From positions 94,624,721 through 94,688,720 of the forward strand of contig CM064861.1 of assembly GCA_032719365.1 (NCBI GenBank): a stretch of DNA of 64,000 nt. The letters run 5' to 3'. The DNA comes from Prinsepia uniflora. Taxonomy: Eukaryota > Streptophyta > Magnoliopsida > Rosales > Rosaceae. The notes under the pieces were generated by a model, which worked only from the letters and a program-made list of their open reading frames with translations, was not told the origin of the DNA and ran no database searches. Each line of letters starts with the position of its first letter. The first letter of the stretch is position 1. The translations under genes and the position numbers were made by a program. This document shows positions 1-12,540 of this stretch, in pieces.

Positions 1-1958
1 TAGGGGTTGAATCGAGGAGTCTAGCGAGGTTTAGGGGACTCAGTAGGGTCTTGGGTGTCTTCTGGTTGAGCAGCCGTGACGGGGAAGTGTACGGTGGAGG
101 CTAGAACAACGGAGAGTACCATGTGTGCTTTGTTTTCTTCATTTTGCTTTAACGTTGAGTCGTGGGTTTTGAGTACGAATCAACGGTTTTGGTGAGTGAG
201 GTGAGGTTTAGGAAGGTCATAGGAACCGTCTACGGTGGTTGCCGTGACGGGGGAAGACTTGGTTGGCCGGGAGGAAAAACAGGGGACTGGTTCTAGTTTT
301 GTTTGAGTTTTAGTCGAGGACTTAGAGGCTAAGTCGAGGTGTTTGGGTAAGGGGAATGGATAGCTTAGGACAAGACGAAGAAGGTGGTGAAGAGAGGAGT
401 TGCTTTGGTGCAGGCACTGTGGAGAACCGGGCACGCCGGTTCAAGCTGCAGGGACTGTTTCGAACCGGGTCGACCAGAGGTTGCTGGTGACACTGTAGCT
501 GACGCGTGAGGGCCACGCGCAGCCACTTTGGGAGGCGAGTGGGGGCACGTGCGGTGGCGGTTGGGGAAACGGTCAACATGGTTTTTGGTCTAGGTGTTGT
601 GACGAGTCGAATGGGATTGGTTTCGGGTTGATCGGACGCCGTTTGAAGTTAGTTCCGCGAGGGTGAAGATTTAGGGTTCCGGTTCGTTATGTTTAGGACC
701 CAGGGATTTTTGGGGAAAATTATGAGAGTCTTGGTAGACGTGTTAGTGACATACTTTGGCGGTTGTTGACAGGATCGGGGTTGCCCGAGGAAGCTGAGGA
801 ACGTACGAGACGTTCGGGACGCGATTGAGGGCTCGGTAGTGTGAGTGGACCCCTTCTCTAAACTCGAGCATGCATAACTGTTTTTCTATAATTCTTTTAT
901 GGTTTTATATGATTTCTTGATTGTTGAATATGCTATGTTGGTTTTACATAATTGCACGGTTTTCGAGAAAGTACGGTATTGGTACGTTTTACAAGGAAAG
1001 GGTGATTTCTGAATATGAAGCTATGGTTTTGGGGTTTTCAAATGATAACTGGTTTCCAATGATTATAAATGGATTTTGGAACATGATTTCGACAATCAAG
1101 GATTTTCGATTTTGAAAACGAGTTGGAAAGTGAAATTCCGGATTTGGGTTCGGAATGACGGTTCGGGATGCTGGAAGGGCATCAGACCAGTAATTTCGGA
1201 TTCGGGTTTGGATGTGAATTCGGAAATGGTTTTCAAATGGTTTGATTGGATTTGCTGGATCTGGATATTGGGTTTAAAGACCCGGATTGAGTTTAAAGAC
1301 TCGGGAGTTTAAAGATTCAGATATATTGATATTTCCCCCCGTAGGCCTGTTGAGTTTAAAGACTAGGGAGTTTAAAGACTCGGATAGGCCCAACAGGTTT
1401 GATCGGAAAATGATGATTTGCTGTTCATGGTTTATGGTACGGTTTTAAGATGTTGATACTATGATTTCTGTAACGGTGTTTTCTAGTGTTTCTGTTCTTA
1501 TGATGATCGTTACGTAGTTTAGAACTGTTTTAATAACTGGGTTATGCATGTGATTTCAAAACGGAGGGCTAAACCCAGTTTTTCTTAGAAAATGGTTTTG
1601 GAAACTATTCTTTTATTCCTGGTCCACTCACACCTTCTGTTTTAAATTGCCCTCCAGGTCGTGGAGCTAGCGCGGGGTTTCGGCGTCGAGGCAGCGTCTG
1701 AGGCATAGAAGTCACGAGAGGAATCCCGGACTGTTTTTCATTTTCCGTGTGCGTGTCTTTAATTTAACGGTTTTCTTTATTCTGTCTTAGTACTATGCTC
1801 TGTAAACTGTTGACTTCGGGATATTTTGTATAGTTTCTCCTGCGTCTGACTGAGTACTTTGGTGGGTTAGAGTGAATTTACTTTTGTGTGTGTCGGGGTG
1901 TCAGACGGGAGCAGGATTTATCTCGGTTTTCGGGGTAAAACCGGGGTGGGTCCTGACA
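1..1958 (+). mobile_element. Long LTR, right part only (TGTAAC...TCCTGACA family)
   Basis: This is the right-hand part of a long, non-coding LTR whose other members in the window start TGTAACRACCC and end GGGTCCTGACA. The end is at 1958 and is followed by CGGTG, the expected 5-bp target copy; the left end is outside the window. It closely parallels the complete copy at 35662-38722, including the GTGAGTGGAC block near 840, a CATGCAT site near 870, and the GAGTTTAAAGACTCGG repeats at about 1279-1400. No long open frame is present. Here + means TGTAAC end first; the transcription direction of the family is not known. Confidence 0.8.
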
Positions 1959-3189
1959 CGGTGCCAAATTGTTGAAGCAAGAAATGTTCCAATGGTCGAT
2001 TACTCGTCGTCCAATCACCACGTAACACGTGTTTTTTCCTCGTAACCTGCCAACTAGGAAAATCAGGGGTATTCCATTAGTACGGGTACCGGTGTGGTGC
2101 CAACCTAAAGTTCTCCGACGATCAAGTTAATTAGTAATTTTGTTCGTAAGAGGAAACGGTAAATTGTTAGTTTGGCAGAGTAATAGTGAATAATGAATAT
2201 TTGTTACCTTTATTTGGAAATGTGTATTTCTTATATATGGGTGAGTGAGATGTTCAATTCCAATAGTTTCGATGTGCAACAAATGCTTATCGATTTGCGT
2301 GCTAACACGTGTTGCGCAGATGAAGGGTGAAGATGCTTCCACGTGTCATTCTGTCTTGAGCCCATTGTCGAGGCTTAGCCCATATTTAATGTTTGAGCTT
2401 TAGGTATATGGTATAGTGAGTTTGATTAGATATAGTGTCAATAAATTTCACAACCATTAATAATCAATTAAAACCATTATACTTAGCTCCCAAGCCTCGT
2501 AGTAATCATAAAACATTCCCTAATCATCTCCCTTAATTTCCAAAATTCGTAATGAATAAGAGTTCATATAAAATATATAATTATGCATACTTAATTTATC
2601 ATTTCCATCAAATATATAATTTACAATTCCGAATTCTAAATTATCCTTTTTCTACAATGAATCCTAAGAGAAAAATATTGCTAAATTTATATTTGGCTCC
2701 TACTTCATATATAATTACACGTCAAAACAAAATAAAATATATATTTTTGGTGGGTGTGATCTATTGGACAAAAATCCAAATTTTCATCTTTTTTGATTCC
2801 TTAGAATTTTAGATTCGTGCCACCGGGCCCCACCAAAGCAAAACCTCCATTGCTAGAATTTGGGGAGCGTGTAATCCCACGAATTGAAGGGCCCCACGTG
2901 TTGAATCAGCCAATGGTAGGAGAGCTGGGTCGTTCCGCAAGGACCGCAACTGCCTTTTTCTCTACATTTGTTTGCCGATGGATCTCCCAGCTTCTCGTTG
3001 TCGGCTAAAACGATTGATCTCACGTTTCACCTGCTGAGCCCACGTGATCATCGACCCCTCAAATTATTGTATAGTACTGTATCACAATTACGTAATATAT
3101 CAGTTCCGATCTCAATTTTGCCCTTGCGTTCGTGCTTTCCTTAACTCTGTTATTTAACACGCAGACGGAATGCGGCACTGTCAGCCTTC
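1959..3189. other. Non-repetitive flank, no gene recognised
   Basis: AT-rich DNA between a long LTR and a terpene-synthase-like flank. It has several CACGTG/ACGTG cores (near 2030, 2340, 2895 and 3050) and a GC-richer stretch at about 2815-3060 with GGGCCCCAC and CCAAT motifs that looks promoter-like. Short open frames at 2127-2342, 2552-2812 and 2817-3008 show no recognisable protein. It may be the flank of a host gene lost to insertions. Confidence 0.4.
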
Positions 3190-3890
3190 AGGCCTTGAGC
3201 TGGTGGATGTGTTTCGACTTTAGACGTAGATCGAAGAAAATAATAGTGTACGGATACTGGGGTGGCTAGCTCTTGATGATTGTGAAAAAGATGCCGCATA
3301 CGAAAAAGAAATTATGCAATGGGTTGCGTGTAGGGATGAGATTGATTGGTTGTAAAAATAAAATTTCTGTTTTAAATTGAACTATTATTAATGGTTCTAT
3401 TCAAATTAATACGAAAAATTCAAGGATAATAAAAAAATTTGTAGTATATGTAGACTTTACAGACTAAGGATCATAATCCTAACTAAAACTTTTTAAGACA
3501 ATTTATAGAATCAAATTTTCAAACATTGTAACTATATTTTCTGCAAATATTCTAATCAGAAAATAAAAGACACACAAACATTAGAAATGAAATCAACAAA
3601 AAAAATAAAAATAAGAAGATAGTAGTTTCTACTTTATCACTAATCTTTTCTGCTTAAGAATCTAGTATCCTCAAAATATTAAAAATATAAAACAGATAGT
3701 GGGATGTCAAACCCCCAAAATATTTTGCACAAGTGAATAACTAAATAATTTTCTTTTTACGGAGATGATCTTAGCATGATAATTAATTAAAAATAAACAG
3801 TTTCGATTCCAATTACGATACATATATAAAGATAATTTGAAAAATTAACTAGATGAGTGATATAAAAAGTATTAATAGAATGAGATGCAA
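3190..3890 (+). promoter_or_regulatory. Decayed copy of terpene-synthase 5' flank, left part
   Basis: Two blocks match upstream sequence found elsewhere in the window. 3190-3260 (GAGCTGGTGGATG followed by TTTCGACTTTAGACG) recurs at 12270-12335 and 16749-16814. 3610-3890 (ATGTCAAAC..CCCAAAATATTTTGCA, then GAGATGCA) matches 28740-28965, upstream of the terpene synthase. The block is interrupted at 3891 by the CACTA element and resumes at 11839. No coding exon follows. Confidence 0.65.
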
Positions 3891-4341
3891 CACTATAAGA
3901 AAATTTTCTGGCCCCAACAGAATTTTGCCCGACGAAGACTTTTTCGTTGTTAAAATTAGCGTTGCCCGATGAATATAATAACATTGTTGGGTAACTTAAT
4001 GGCGCGAGGAAAAAAATTTCGTGCACTAAAAGTTTTAATGTTACCCAACAAAGAAAACATTCTCATCGGGTAATAAAACAAAACCAGACGAAAATTATAG
4101 TTTTCGTCGTCGAGTAACGTAAAACGTTGACCAAGATTACCCGATGACGCTATTCCGTGGTATTCATCGGGTATGGTATTTGGCGGGAATGAAACCTTTT
4201 TTTCGCCAATATTTTTACCTCACCCGACGAATCATAAAGTTTGCCCAACTAACAACTTCGTCAGGAAAAAGTCTATTAGCATTTAACACAGTCGATCTAC
4301 TCTTTTTCCTCTCATCTCGCATTTGTTTTTCTCATAACTCA

Positions 4342-4344
<3 letters not shown>

Positions 4345-4385
<41 letters not shown>
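4345..4385. repeat. (CT)n microsatellite
   Basis: About 20 uninterrupted CT units in the 5' subterminal part of the left CACTA element, in a pyrimidine-rich leader-like stretch. Confidence 0.95.
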
Positions 4386-4387
<2 letters not shown>

Positions 4388-4548
4388 ATCCTATCTTCCC
4401 TCAATTAATTCTCCACCAAGCATATTAATTCATTTTCTCATCACATAATCTTCAATCAATACAAGGGTATGTATTTAATTTTGGATATTTTTGAAATTAA
4501 TTTTTATTTTGATCAATATGTTGAAATTGTTGGTTATTTGTGTAGAAA

Positions 4549-4770
4549 TAGTGTAGGAAATTAGAAGATTTATTAGGAAAAGATGAAAAAAAATTAGAAA
4601 ATATGTTAGGAAATTAGAAAATTAGGAAAATATGTTAGGAAATTAGGAAAATAGGAAATATGTTAGGAAATTAGAAAATTAGGAAAATATATTAAGAAAT
4701 TAGGAAAATAGAAAATATATTAGGAATTAAGAAATTAGGAAAATAAAAAATATGTTAAGAAATTAGACGG
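4549..4770. repeat. TTAGGAAAT-type short tandem repeat in CACTA 5' region
   Basis: A run of slightly varied TTAGGAAATTAGAAAA units. The inverted counterpart is at 63440-63665 in the right CACTA element, which marks this as a shared 5' region and shows the two elements are oppositely oriented. Confidence 0.8.
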
Positions 4771-5797
4771 TTTAATCTTCTCGAAACATCATGAAATTTG
4801 ACGAGCAGATTTCTAGCACTCAACGGCTCAAAATGAGCTGTCGGATTATGGACGGTTAATCGTTCGAAACTCAATCGGGTAACATTATGTAAATACCTTC
4901 GAACTTTTCTTAAAAAGTTTCAAAGTGTTTGATGAAAATGATGTGTTTACAAATTTGAATAATTTATTTCGAATTCAACCAATCCAACCGTCCACATGTA
5001 GTGAACATACTCGTAGATTGTTTATGCAAAAAAAAATAGAAGATTTCGAATTCCCGGGTCTAGGTAACAGTGCATAACAGATTGACGGTTACAACACGTT
5101 CTTTTACAATCAGACAACTTAAACCTCTCAAAATTTAATGAGCTTCGTATGGTGGATTTCAGACACTTAATGACTCAAACTAAACGATCGGAAATTGGAA
5201 ATAGATTTATAACATTTGTTTACCATGTTACCCGACAAATATTTCAAGAATATTCGTAGGGCTTAGTGTACAACCCAACGAATATGCCTCAAATATTCGT
5301 CAAATAACATGCTAAACCTTTCTGGAAAATCTTGCTGATAGTGTAACTATCATGAATATTATTAAATTGTTCTTTGAGTGAGAGTAACGATCGCCGGGTA
5401 ACGCTATAAATTCTTTAGGTAACAGCACTAACTTACCCACCTAGATTTTTGGAGAAAATTTGGGCTGTAAATTCAAATACGTGAAAATTGAATTTACAGT
5501 CCAATGTTCGTTCGGCAACACGAGAACGACCAAATTCTTCTGCTTCTGCGTTGTCGCTTTGATTTACCGCCAATATTACCCAACAAATCATTTAATTAAT
5601 ATTCTACGAAGGTTCGTCGGGCAATATTCTTTAAACGTTTAAAACACAATGAGTCTTCTTCTTTTTCCTCTTTCTTCTTCTTTAATTTTCAGACTCTTAA
5701 CACCTCCTCTCTCTCCCCCCTGCAGCCGCCAATCCTCAACCCCCTTAAGCCCAGTTTTTTTAGCATCAAACATTTCTCTCTCTCATTCCCTCGCTTG

Positions 5798-8673
5798 TGA
5801 CAGGACCCATCCCAATCCCCCCGGGATTAGTGCGGGATGACACTGCTCCCGTCTAACACGAAGTATCAGACAAGGGATATTTCCAACCTTTGCCCTCCCG
5901 GGCTATCAGAGTACGCTAGGATCCGGAGGAGGCATGTGATATCTCGATCTCTGCTACAGTCCACATCCGATGTCAACCTGAAGGGTATTAAAAACAGAAA
6001 GACTGTGAGTGGACAAAAATAAAGAATTTATTAAAATATTTCATCAAAGACCTTTATACCCTCCACTAAAAAGCATGCATGCATAGTAAAACCATTTATC
6101 CAAACACATATGTTAAAACATCCACAATTAGGGTCTCAGCCCCAAAATTCTGTAAATACAAGTTATACGGGCTCCTGCCCAAAACTATTTACAGAAAACC
6201 ATAACACAGTGAACATATGAGGGATCTCAGCCCAAATCCATTTATCATTATAAACACAATTTTCCAAAACCAATTGAAATCATGTTTATCCATTATATTC
6301 ATATCCAGAACCTGTCACGGTAAAATAAAGCTGCACGTGTGCTAACCGGGGTCTCAAACCCAAGTCTCTCCAGGGTCCACCCAGGTCAATGTCCGTAGAT
6401 CAATGACCCTCCCTGGAGGTAACGAACCATGCCCATCCTGAGAGTAAGGAACCCAACTCGGGGGTGACTCCACTCAGTCAGTGCTCCGTGACTACTCCGG
6501 GGTCCACCCAGGCCAACGACCCTCCCCGGAGGAGACAATCATATATAAAGGATGGAATATGAAAAACCTTTTGAAATCATTCTTTAAACCTTTACAGGAT
6601 TCATGCCCGGCCCCTCATAAGCCGGCATGAACCATAAAATCCTTTCATGGGTTCATGCTGGTTCCCATAAACCGTCATGACCCGTAAAAACCATTTCAAG
6701 GGTTCATGCCGGTTCCCATAAACCGTCATGAACCATAAAGACCATTTGTAACACATAACTGGGCCCTAGGCCCGAATCCAAATAGAAACAAATGGACCTC
6801 AAGTCCGAGAATTACCTTTTCAAATCCAAAATCATTTCATGAAATCATATCCAAAACCACAAGAATGAAAAATCAGTGTAAAAACCGGAAAACCTCGATT
6901 TACGTGCAAGCAAGTAAATCGCCTCGAAATACGTGAAACCATATAATTCACAAGCATCCAAATCAACATCATAAAATCATATGCATAATCCATTTGGAAA
7001 TCCAAAACCATTTCATTTAGACCAATAAAGACATACAGCCCCGTATAGGAACCGTATAGGGCCGAAACCTCGAAATACGTGCCTATACGTAACCACACAT
7101 CCAAATGCACTCATGGCATCACAAACAAGTATTTAAAACATATAATAAACATTTATGTATGCACCAATTTAGAAAACAAGGTCCACTCACAGACCGTCCG
7201 AGCTGCCGCCTCGATTTGCGTGCCATTCGGCTCCCCGAGCCGATCACCATTACCGGGACTCCCAAACCTGTCCAAATTTTAATAAAAGGTTAATAACTAC
7301 TTAATTAACCTCCCGTCAAAGCCCTGTAATTTTCCCGAACTTTTAACTATTTTTAAACCGACCCTAAACCTTCTGAAACCCCGAAAACTATCGAAACGAT
7401 GTCCGATTGACACGAGACCAGTCCCAAAATATTCGTTACATCGAATAGAAGATTTCCCGTTTTGAACACTTCCCCAGAAACCCCACCACACGCTGCCATG
7501 AGCCGCCCAAAGGCCCCTGCGCGTGGGCTCACGCGCCGGTGAACAGTGCATCGTCCTCAGCGATCGAACCGGGTCTGGCCGGTTCACTGGTTCTCCTGGA
7601 CCGGCGTGACCGGTCCGGCCTGGTTCCTCCCTCAAATATCGTCCGTTTTGTCCCATTTCAATCCTAAAAATCCTATTTTCTCCTTTCCAATCTATTCCAA
7701 TTAACCAAACTAATCAAAACCTCCTAAATCGATCCATAAAAATCACCCCCACGGTCCCTATTTTTCCCGGCCACCTTCCAGCATTCCTCCGCCGTGAACC
7801 ACCCTCCAAACCATCCTAAAATGTCCCTATCAACTCCCTAATCATCTCCCAATCACCCAATACAGCCCATTAAGCATAAATCAAAAAATGGAAGAAATGG
7901 GGTCTAGCCAGGTAGTTTGGTTCGAGTCCATGGCCGCCGTCCACGGCGGCGCCGTCCTCGCCGGCCACCATCATCCACTCTGTCCTTAGCTCACTCTCTG
8001 CCTCTCATCCATGATCATAGGGTCAAGGGTAAGAATTTTGGGGAGAAATGGGATCGGGTTCATTTGGGTAAACATGGAGAAATGGGTGCACGGTTATATG
8101 GATGGATGCATGTATATGGAATGGTAGCCAGTGGATGGGTGACACTTGTCACTCATCCATTGGTTGCTGAAAAGTAACTGGCCCCACTAAAGACAAACGG
8201 TCCTCGTAAAACGTGTCATCATGAATAGTATCCCGAAACTTCCGTGAACCGTAACTTTGCCGTCAAACGTCTGAATTCGACGTGCCGCCTGTCTATGGAT
8301 TCGTATCATCCTTATCTACGTAACGGTCTTTGGCCCTCGGTCATCGGACCTCTTGGTAAAAAATTCAACATTTGCCCCTTTTTAACCAAAATTACCAAAA
8401 TGCCCCTAAGCTTCCGAACGTCATAACTTCCTCCTCGAACGTCGGAATTGAACGTGCCACCTGTCTATGAACTCGTGATGTCACGAACTACGTCACGGTC
8501 ATCGATCAAAGTCCATTTGACGGCCCGAATGAAAAGTCAACGTTTTGCCACCATCAGGGGCAAAATGGTCATTTTGCATCGTTCGTCCGATTTCGCCTAA
8601 CTAATCACCGATTAGCCTCACTAATCGTGATTAGTCGCTAATCTAATCATGAAATTTGGGACGGGTCGTTACA
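5798..8673 (-). mobile_element. Solo long LTR, TSD GCTTG, inside left CACTA
   Basis: A 2876-bp element starting TGACAGGACCC and ending GGGTCGTTACA. The perfect 5-bp duplication GCTTG is at 5793-5797 and 8674-8678. TG...CA ends, inverted termini, a 5-bp TSD and no coding content fit a solo LTR, probably Ty3/gypsy (family inferred). Internally it has GTGAGTGGAC at about 6008, CATGCATGCAT at about 6074, and two or three ~32-bp repeats built on ATAAACCGTCATGA at 6600-6740. It closely matches the LTR fragments flanking the sequence gap (53198-53718 and 56717-58890). Confidence 0.88.
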
Positions 8674-8838
8674 GCTTGCCTCTCTACCATTGCTGTGAAG
8701 CCATCTCCCCTCAAGCCCTGTTCATCGTCGCTGCGACCGCAAGAGCAGCCACCTTCTCTCTTGATCTGCCATTGTAGGTTTCCTCTCTCGCTCTCTCTGT
8801 CTCTCTCTCTCTCTCTCTCTCGCTCTCTCTCTCTCTCC

Positions 8839-9155
8839 GGATAAATTTTTATATTGTTTATATATATATTGTTTATATTTTTTATTAGTTTTACAAATAT
8901 TTATTAGTTGTTATACATGTATATATATGGTTGATTGTTTGATTAGTTATTGTATATATGGTTAATTTTCTAATTAGTTATTGTGGATTATATTTTGATT
9001 ATAATTTGGTTAATTATTTGTGGATTTATTGATTGTTATTGAATATTAGTAATTATTAATAATAATTATTATTTTATTTATTATTAGTTATTAATTATTA
9101 TTGATTTTTTATTATTAATAATTATTTTTATTAATTATTTAATTTTTTATTATTG

Positions 9156-9225
<70 letters not shown>

Positions 9226-9250
9226 GTTGTTGTTGTAGTTGTTGTTGTTG

Positions 9251-9303
<53 letters not shown>

Positions 9304-9560
9304 GTTATTATGTATTATTATTTATTATTATTTATTATTTTTCATTATTATTATTGGTTAGTTTTTATTATTATTAATTATGATTATTGATTATTGAATA
9401 TTTTTTATTTTTGGTTATTGATTATTTTTGATTTTTTCTTACTATTATTGATTATTTTTTATTAGTATTATTATTGATTTGTTTTTATTATTATTACTTA
9501 TTTTTATTGATTATGATTATTTTTTATTGATTATTAATTATTGATTACTTTTTTATAGAT
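8839..9560. repeat. TTA-rich low-complexity tract with (TTA)n and (TTG)n
   Basis: Nearly all A/T/G in purine-poor ATT-like steps. The core at about 9158-9312 is an almost pure (TTA)n-(TTG)n-(TTA)n microsatellite. The open frame across it, with long runs of one amino acid, is an artefact of the repeat. It lies just upstream of the TNPA-like remnant. Confidence 0.9.
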
Positions 9561-11116
9561 GTCGACACCCTCATTGATTACTTCACAGTCGCAACCTTGC
9601 ACTATGCCGACTTCGGTTTAGGAACTGGCGAATATCGCGAGTTTTTTGGTGCCGAACACGCCGAGGGTGGATGTCGGCTTCGGCTCGACACCGGTCCCGG
9701 CTTCAACCCCTTCTCCAGCACCTACCACACCTATAGTCCCGCAGGTCCCGACCTTCCCTGTTGAGTATGTATGACCTGGCACCAAGTTTGCTCGTCAACA
9801 ACATTCGAAGAAACTGGCGTAATGTCGTGCTGATCCCGAGCCACTAGAAGAAGCAGGTCGATGGGCACGAATTGGATCCAACCGGAACGATCCCTAAGGG
9901 TGAGTTGGTCAATAATTGTTTTTAAAAGATTTTTTATTTAGAATTTTGCTCATTTGTCTTACTAATATTTGCCCAATTTGTACGGAGATCCACAAGAGTG
10001 CGAGAGATCAACCGGGAGTGCGGAGGATCAACTAGGGGAGGTCATTCCAATGGATTTTCCAGTCGACGAATGCAAAGATCGAGATCATTTACGTCGATTA
10101 GCTCAGCCAAGCACCTGTCAAGGTCTATTGCTTAATGGTGCATGACATGGGTGTCATTCTTCGCACCCATTGTCTCATGATGAGCGATACTTTCCATGAG
10201 CAATCCCTAGAGCACCTCAGCTGCTGTTGGGGTGCCTTGTTTGTAAGTATTTTTAAATATTTTTGATGATTTTAATGATTTTTAATATTTTTAATGATTT
10301 TACTTATTTTTAATAATTTATTGCAGGTCAATTTTCATTATGACAGTAAGAATGCGACCCATATGAAATACTTGAGGCAGCACTAGCAGCTGCGGTACTC
10401 TGAGTGGAAGTACGAGCTCCACGACTAGTGGAAAATCTGGACTACCCCAGTAGAAGCCCTTGCCAACCCTCCGCAGGAGCTGTATAGTGCTCGGAAGGTC
10501 GGGTGGGAATGGATTTGCCCACACTTCGTGACGCCTAAGTACATCGTAAGTTCAGTTTCTTAATTTGTTCAAATTGGTAATCGTATTTTTTAATTATCGA
10601 ATTTAATTAAATTTATTAATGAATAGAAAAAATCAAAGGCTAACATGTGAAATTGGCAAAAAAATAACCACCACAGAGGGTTACGTCCATTAGCTGTCAA
10701 GCACGAGGGTTAACGCAACACTGAGTCACTGTTCCTAGAGGTGGATGCCTAGGGACAAGTGTATACTGACTGGGGGAACCCGCAGGCTAATGCGCTTCAC
10801 GTAAGTTTAAATAGTTATATTTAATTATGTAATTATTTGTTTAGTGTTTTTAAAAAATTAATAAATGTGTTCTTATTTTGTAGACGGGAATGCTAGTAGA
10901 CGTCCAGTAGGCTCAGAAGGAGTCGACCTAGTACCAGCCGGACACTCCTTTGGAGCAGTAGCTACTAGATCTGGAGCGTTCGAGGGCGATTTTGAGCGAC
11001 AGCTGGATCGAGGTCCAGGGAAGATCGTTCAGGGTGCTAGCAAAGGGCTGGTGCGAGACATCTCGGCTGGCTCTGATACTTCTTCCAGGGGCGTCAATCC
11101 CAAGGAGTACTCGTAG
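9560..11116 (+). pseudogene. TNPA/Ptta-like CACTA second transposon gene, decayed
   Basis: Coding-like blocks (about 9560-9900, 9985-10240, 10326-10545, 10626-10800 and 10884-11116) are separated by AT-rich intron-like stretches with GTAAG/TGCAG-type borders. The conceptual product includes a region like the plant transposase (Ptta/En-Spm) domain: a tryptophan-rich segment near 10440-10530 and an asparagine/histidine-rich segment near 10630-10700. The same sequence recurs on the minus strand at 34660-35170 in the right CACTA element. Several in-frame TAG stops (for example near 10384 and 10428) sit where CAG or another sense codon is expected, so the gene is dead. In the family this protein binds subterminal repeats; that role here is inferred. 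Confidence 0.65.
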
Positions 11117-11329
11117 CTAACGTGCAATTATACCGAACTCCGAACCTAGACCGCCTAGCTAACGACCCAAAACGAGAGACTTAAGCCCCCAAAACGATAG
11201 TCTCCTAATTCCAAATTTGAATTTTATTTATTTTTCAGATTTAATAATTATTTAATTAAATAAGTAATATTAAAAAAATTAAGGATTAATTTTATAAAAA
11301 AAATTTAAAAAATTACTGAATTATGCTCG

Positions 11330-11838
11330 ACAAATATATACATGTTACCCGATGAAATTTTTTGCTTCGGTTGATGTCCACTGAAAAGAATCTCTTACTG
11401 TTCAGACACTAACCCGATGAATATGCCTATTACCGGACGAAGTTTTTTGATTCAGTTTATGTCTACCGAAAATATTCTCTTATAGTTTAACATCTTACCC
11501 GACGCATTTTTCTATTTGACCCAACGAATATGAACGTTTAGGTAGATGACCGTCGAACCGTTCAAAATTAATGTGGCCCGACCAACGTGACTTGTGCGTC
11601 GGGCATGAGTTGTTAACCTAGTGTTACCCGACGAATGCTCGCCGACGGATGCTGTTTTAGGTTAATATAGTGTTACCTGACGATTTTGTTTGATTCATCG
11701 TTAAAAGTCCTAGCCCGGCGACGATGGCTCGACGTCGCACTGCCCGACGGTGGCTTGTCGGGTTTTTCGTTACCTGGCGAATTAGTTATGTTACCCGACG
11801 GCTGTGTTTCGCCAGTTAAAACATTGTTTCTTGTAGTG
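11330..11838. repeat. CACTA 3' subterminal repeat array
   Basis: Many copies in both orientations of a motif near TTACCCGACGAA, packed into the last 500 bp before the terminus. The same array is at 33640-34320 next to the right element's terminus, and 11437-11838 is repeated at 15916-16317 by the tandem duplication. Confidence 0.8.
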
Positions 11839-12540
11839 CAAGTATTATCCAAAATAAAATAAAAACATATTAAATTACTTTCTATAATCACTTGTACGAA
11901 TTCATTCCGAGTTAATAGTACTAACTACAAGTTAATACAGGATAAACAATAAACTGTTACCCTAAAAGGTCAATGTCTTTTGAGGGGCCAATATAAATAT
12001 TACTGGACACAAGAGTGAGCTGGTGGATGATAATACAGGAAAAACAACACAAACTGTTACCCTAAAAGGTCAATGTCTTTTGAGGGGCCAATATAAGTAT
12101 TACAGGACACAAGAGTAAGAGTGAGCTGGTGGATGATAATACAGGAAAAACAACACAACCTGTTAACCTAAAAGGTCAAGGGGCCAATATAAATATTACA
12201 GGACACAAGAGTGAGCTGGTGGATGGTCAATGTCTTTTGAGGGGTCATAAGTATTACATAACACAAGAATGAGCTGGTGGATGTGTTTCGACTTTAGACG
12301 TAGATCGAAGAAAATAATAGTGTACGGGTACTGGGGTCGCAAGCTTTTGATGATTCTGAAGTCTTCGATTATTACATGGCACAAGAATTAAAAACCATGA
12401 CATTCAGAAAACGTGAAAGGATATTAAAAAAATAGAAACTCTATTCCACTCAAAAGCCATGAAAAAATAAGGATATTATTTATTTGCGTACCTATATGTA
12501 CATGCTGATCTAGGCAATTATTCATGCTCGAAATCTTTTA
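11839..12540 (+). promoter_or_regulatory. Orphan terpene-synthase promoter, copy 1
   Basis: Starts at the CACTA target site. 11865-11900 matches 28998-29035; 11985-12000 (TCTTTTGAGGGGCCAA) matches 30745-30760; and 12380-12520 matches 30765-30920 closely, including the conserved ATAAGGATATTATTTATTTGC before the TATA box. The TATA equivalent here reads CTATATGTACA instead of CTATATATACA, and the CACGTG box of the gene copy is AACGTG. Similarity stops near 12540 and no first exon follows, so the promoter has been separated from any coding region. Confidence 0.75.
11936..12290. repeat. ~100-bp tandem repeats in orphan promoter, copy 1
   Basis: About four units, the third and fourth shortened, each built from ACTGTTACCCTAAAAGGTC, a TTTTGAGGGGCCAATATAA core, and AAGAGTGAGCTGGTGGATG. 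The functional gene has a single TTTTGAGGGGCC block at about 30747. Confidence 0.85.

Larger units (their letters stand above)
3891..11838 (+). mobile_element. CACTA (En/Spm) transposon, non-autonomous, TSD CAA
   Basis: The left terminus reads CACTATAAGAAAA and the right terminus is the complement of CACTACAAGAAAC. The 3-bp target duplication CAA lies at 3888-3890 and 11839-11841. The related site at 28965-28975 upstream of the terpene synthase lacks the element. Both subterminal regions are crowded with TTACCCGACGAA-like motifs, as expected for transposase-binding arrays. The element is 7948 bp, about 5.07 kb after removing the solo LTR at 5798-8673. It keeps a decayed TNPA-like gene (9560-11116) but no TNP2, so it could move only with enzyme supplied in trans. 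Confidence 0.9.

Noticed and set aside
9153..9377. Open frame with long single-residue runs
   Set aside because: Product of the (TTA)n/(TTG)n microsatellite, not a protein gene.
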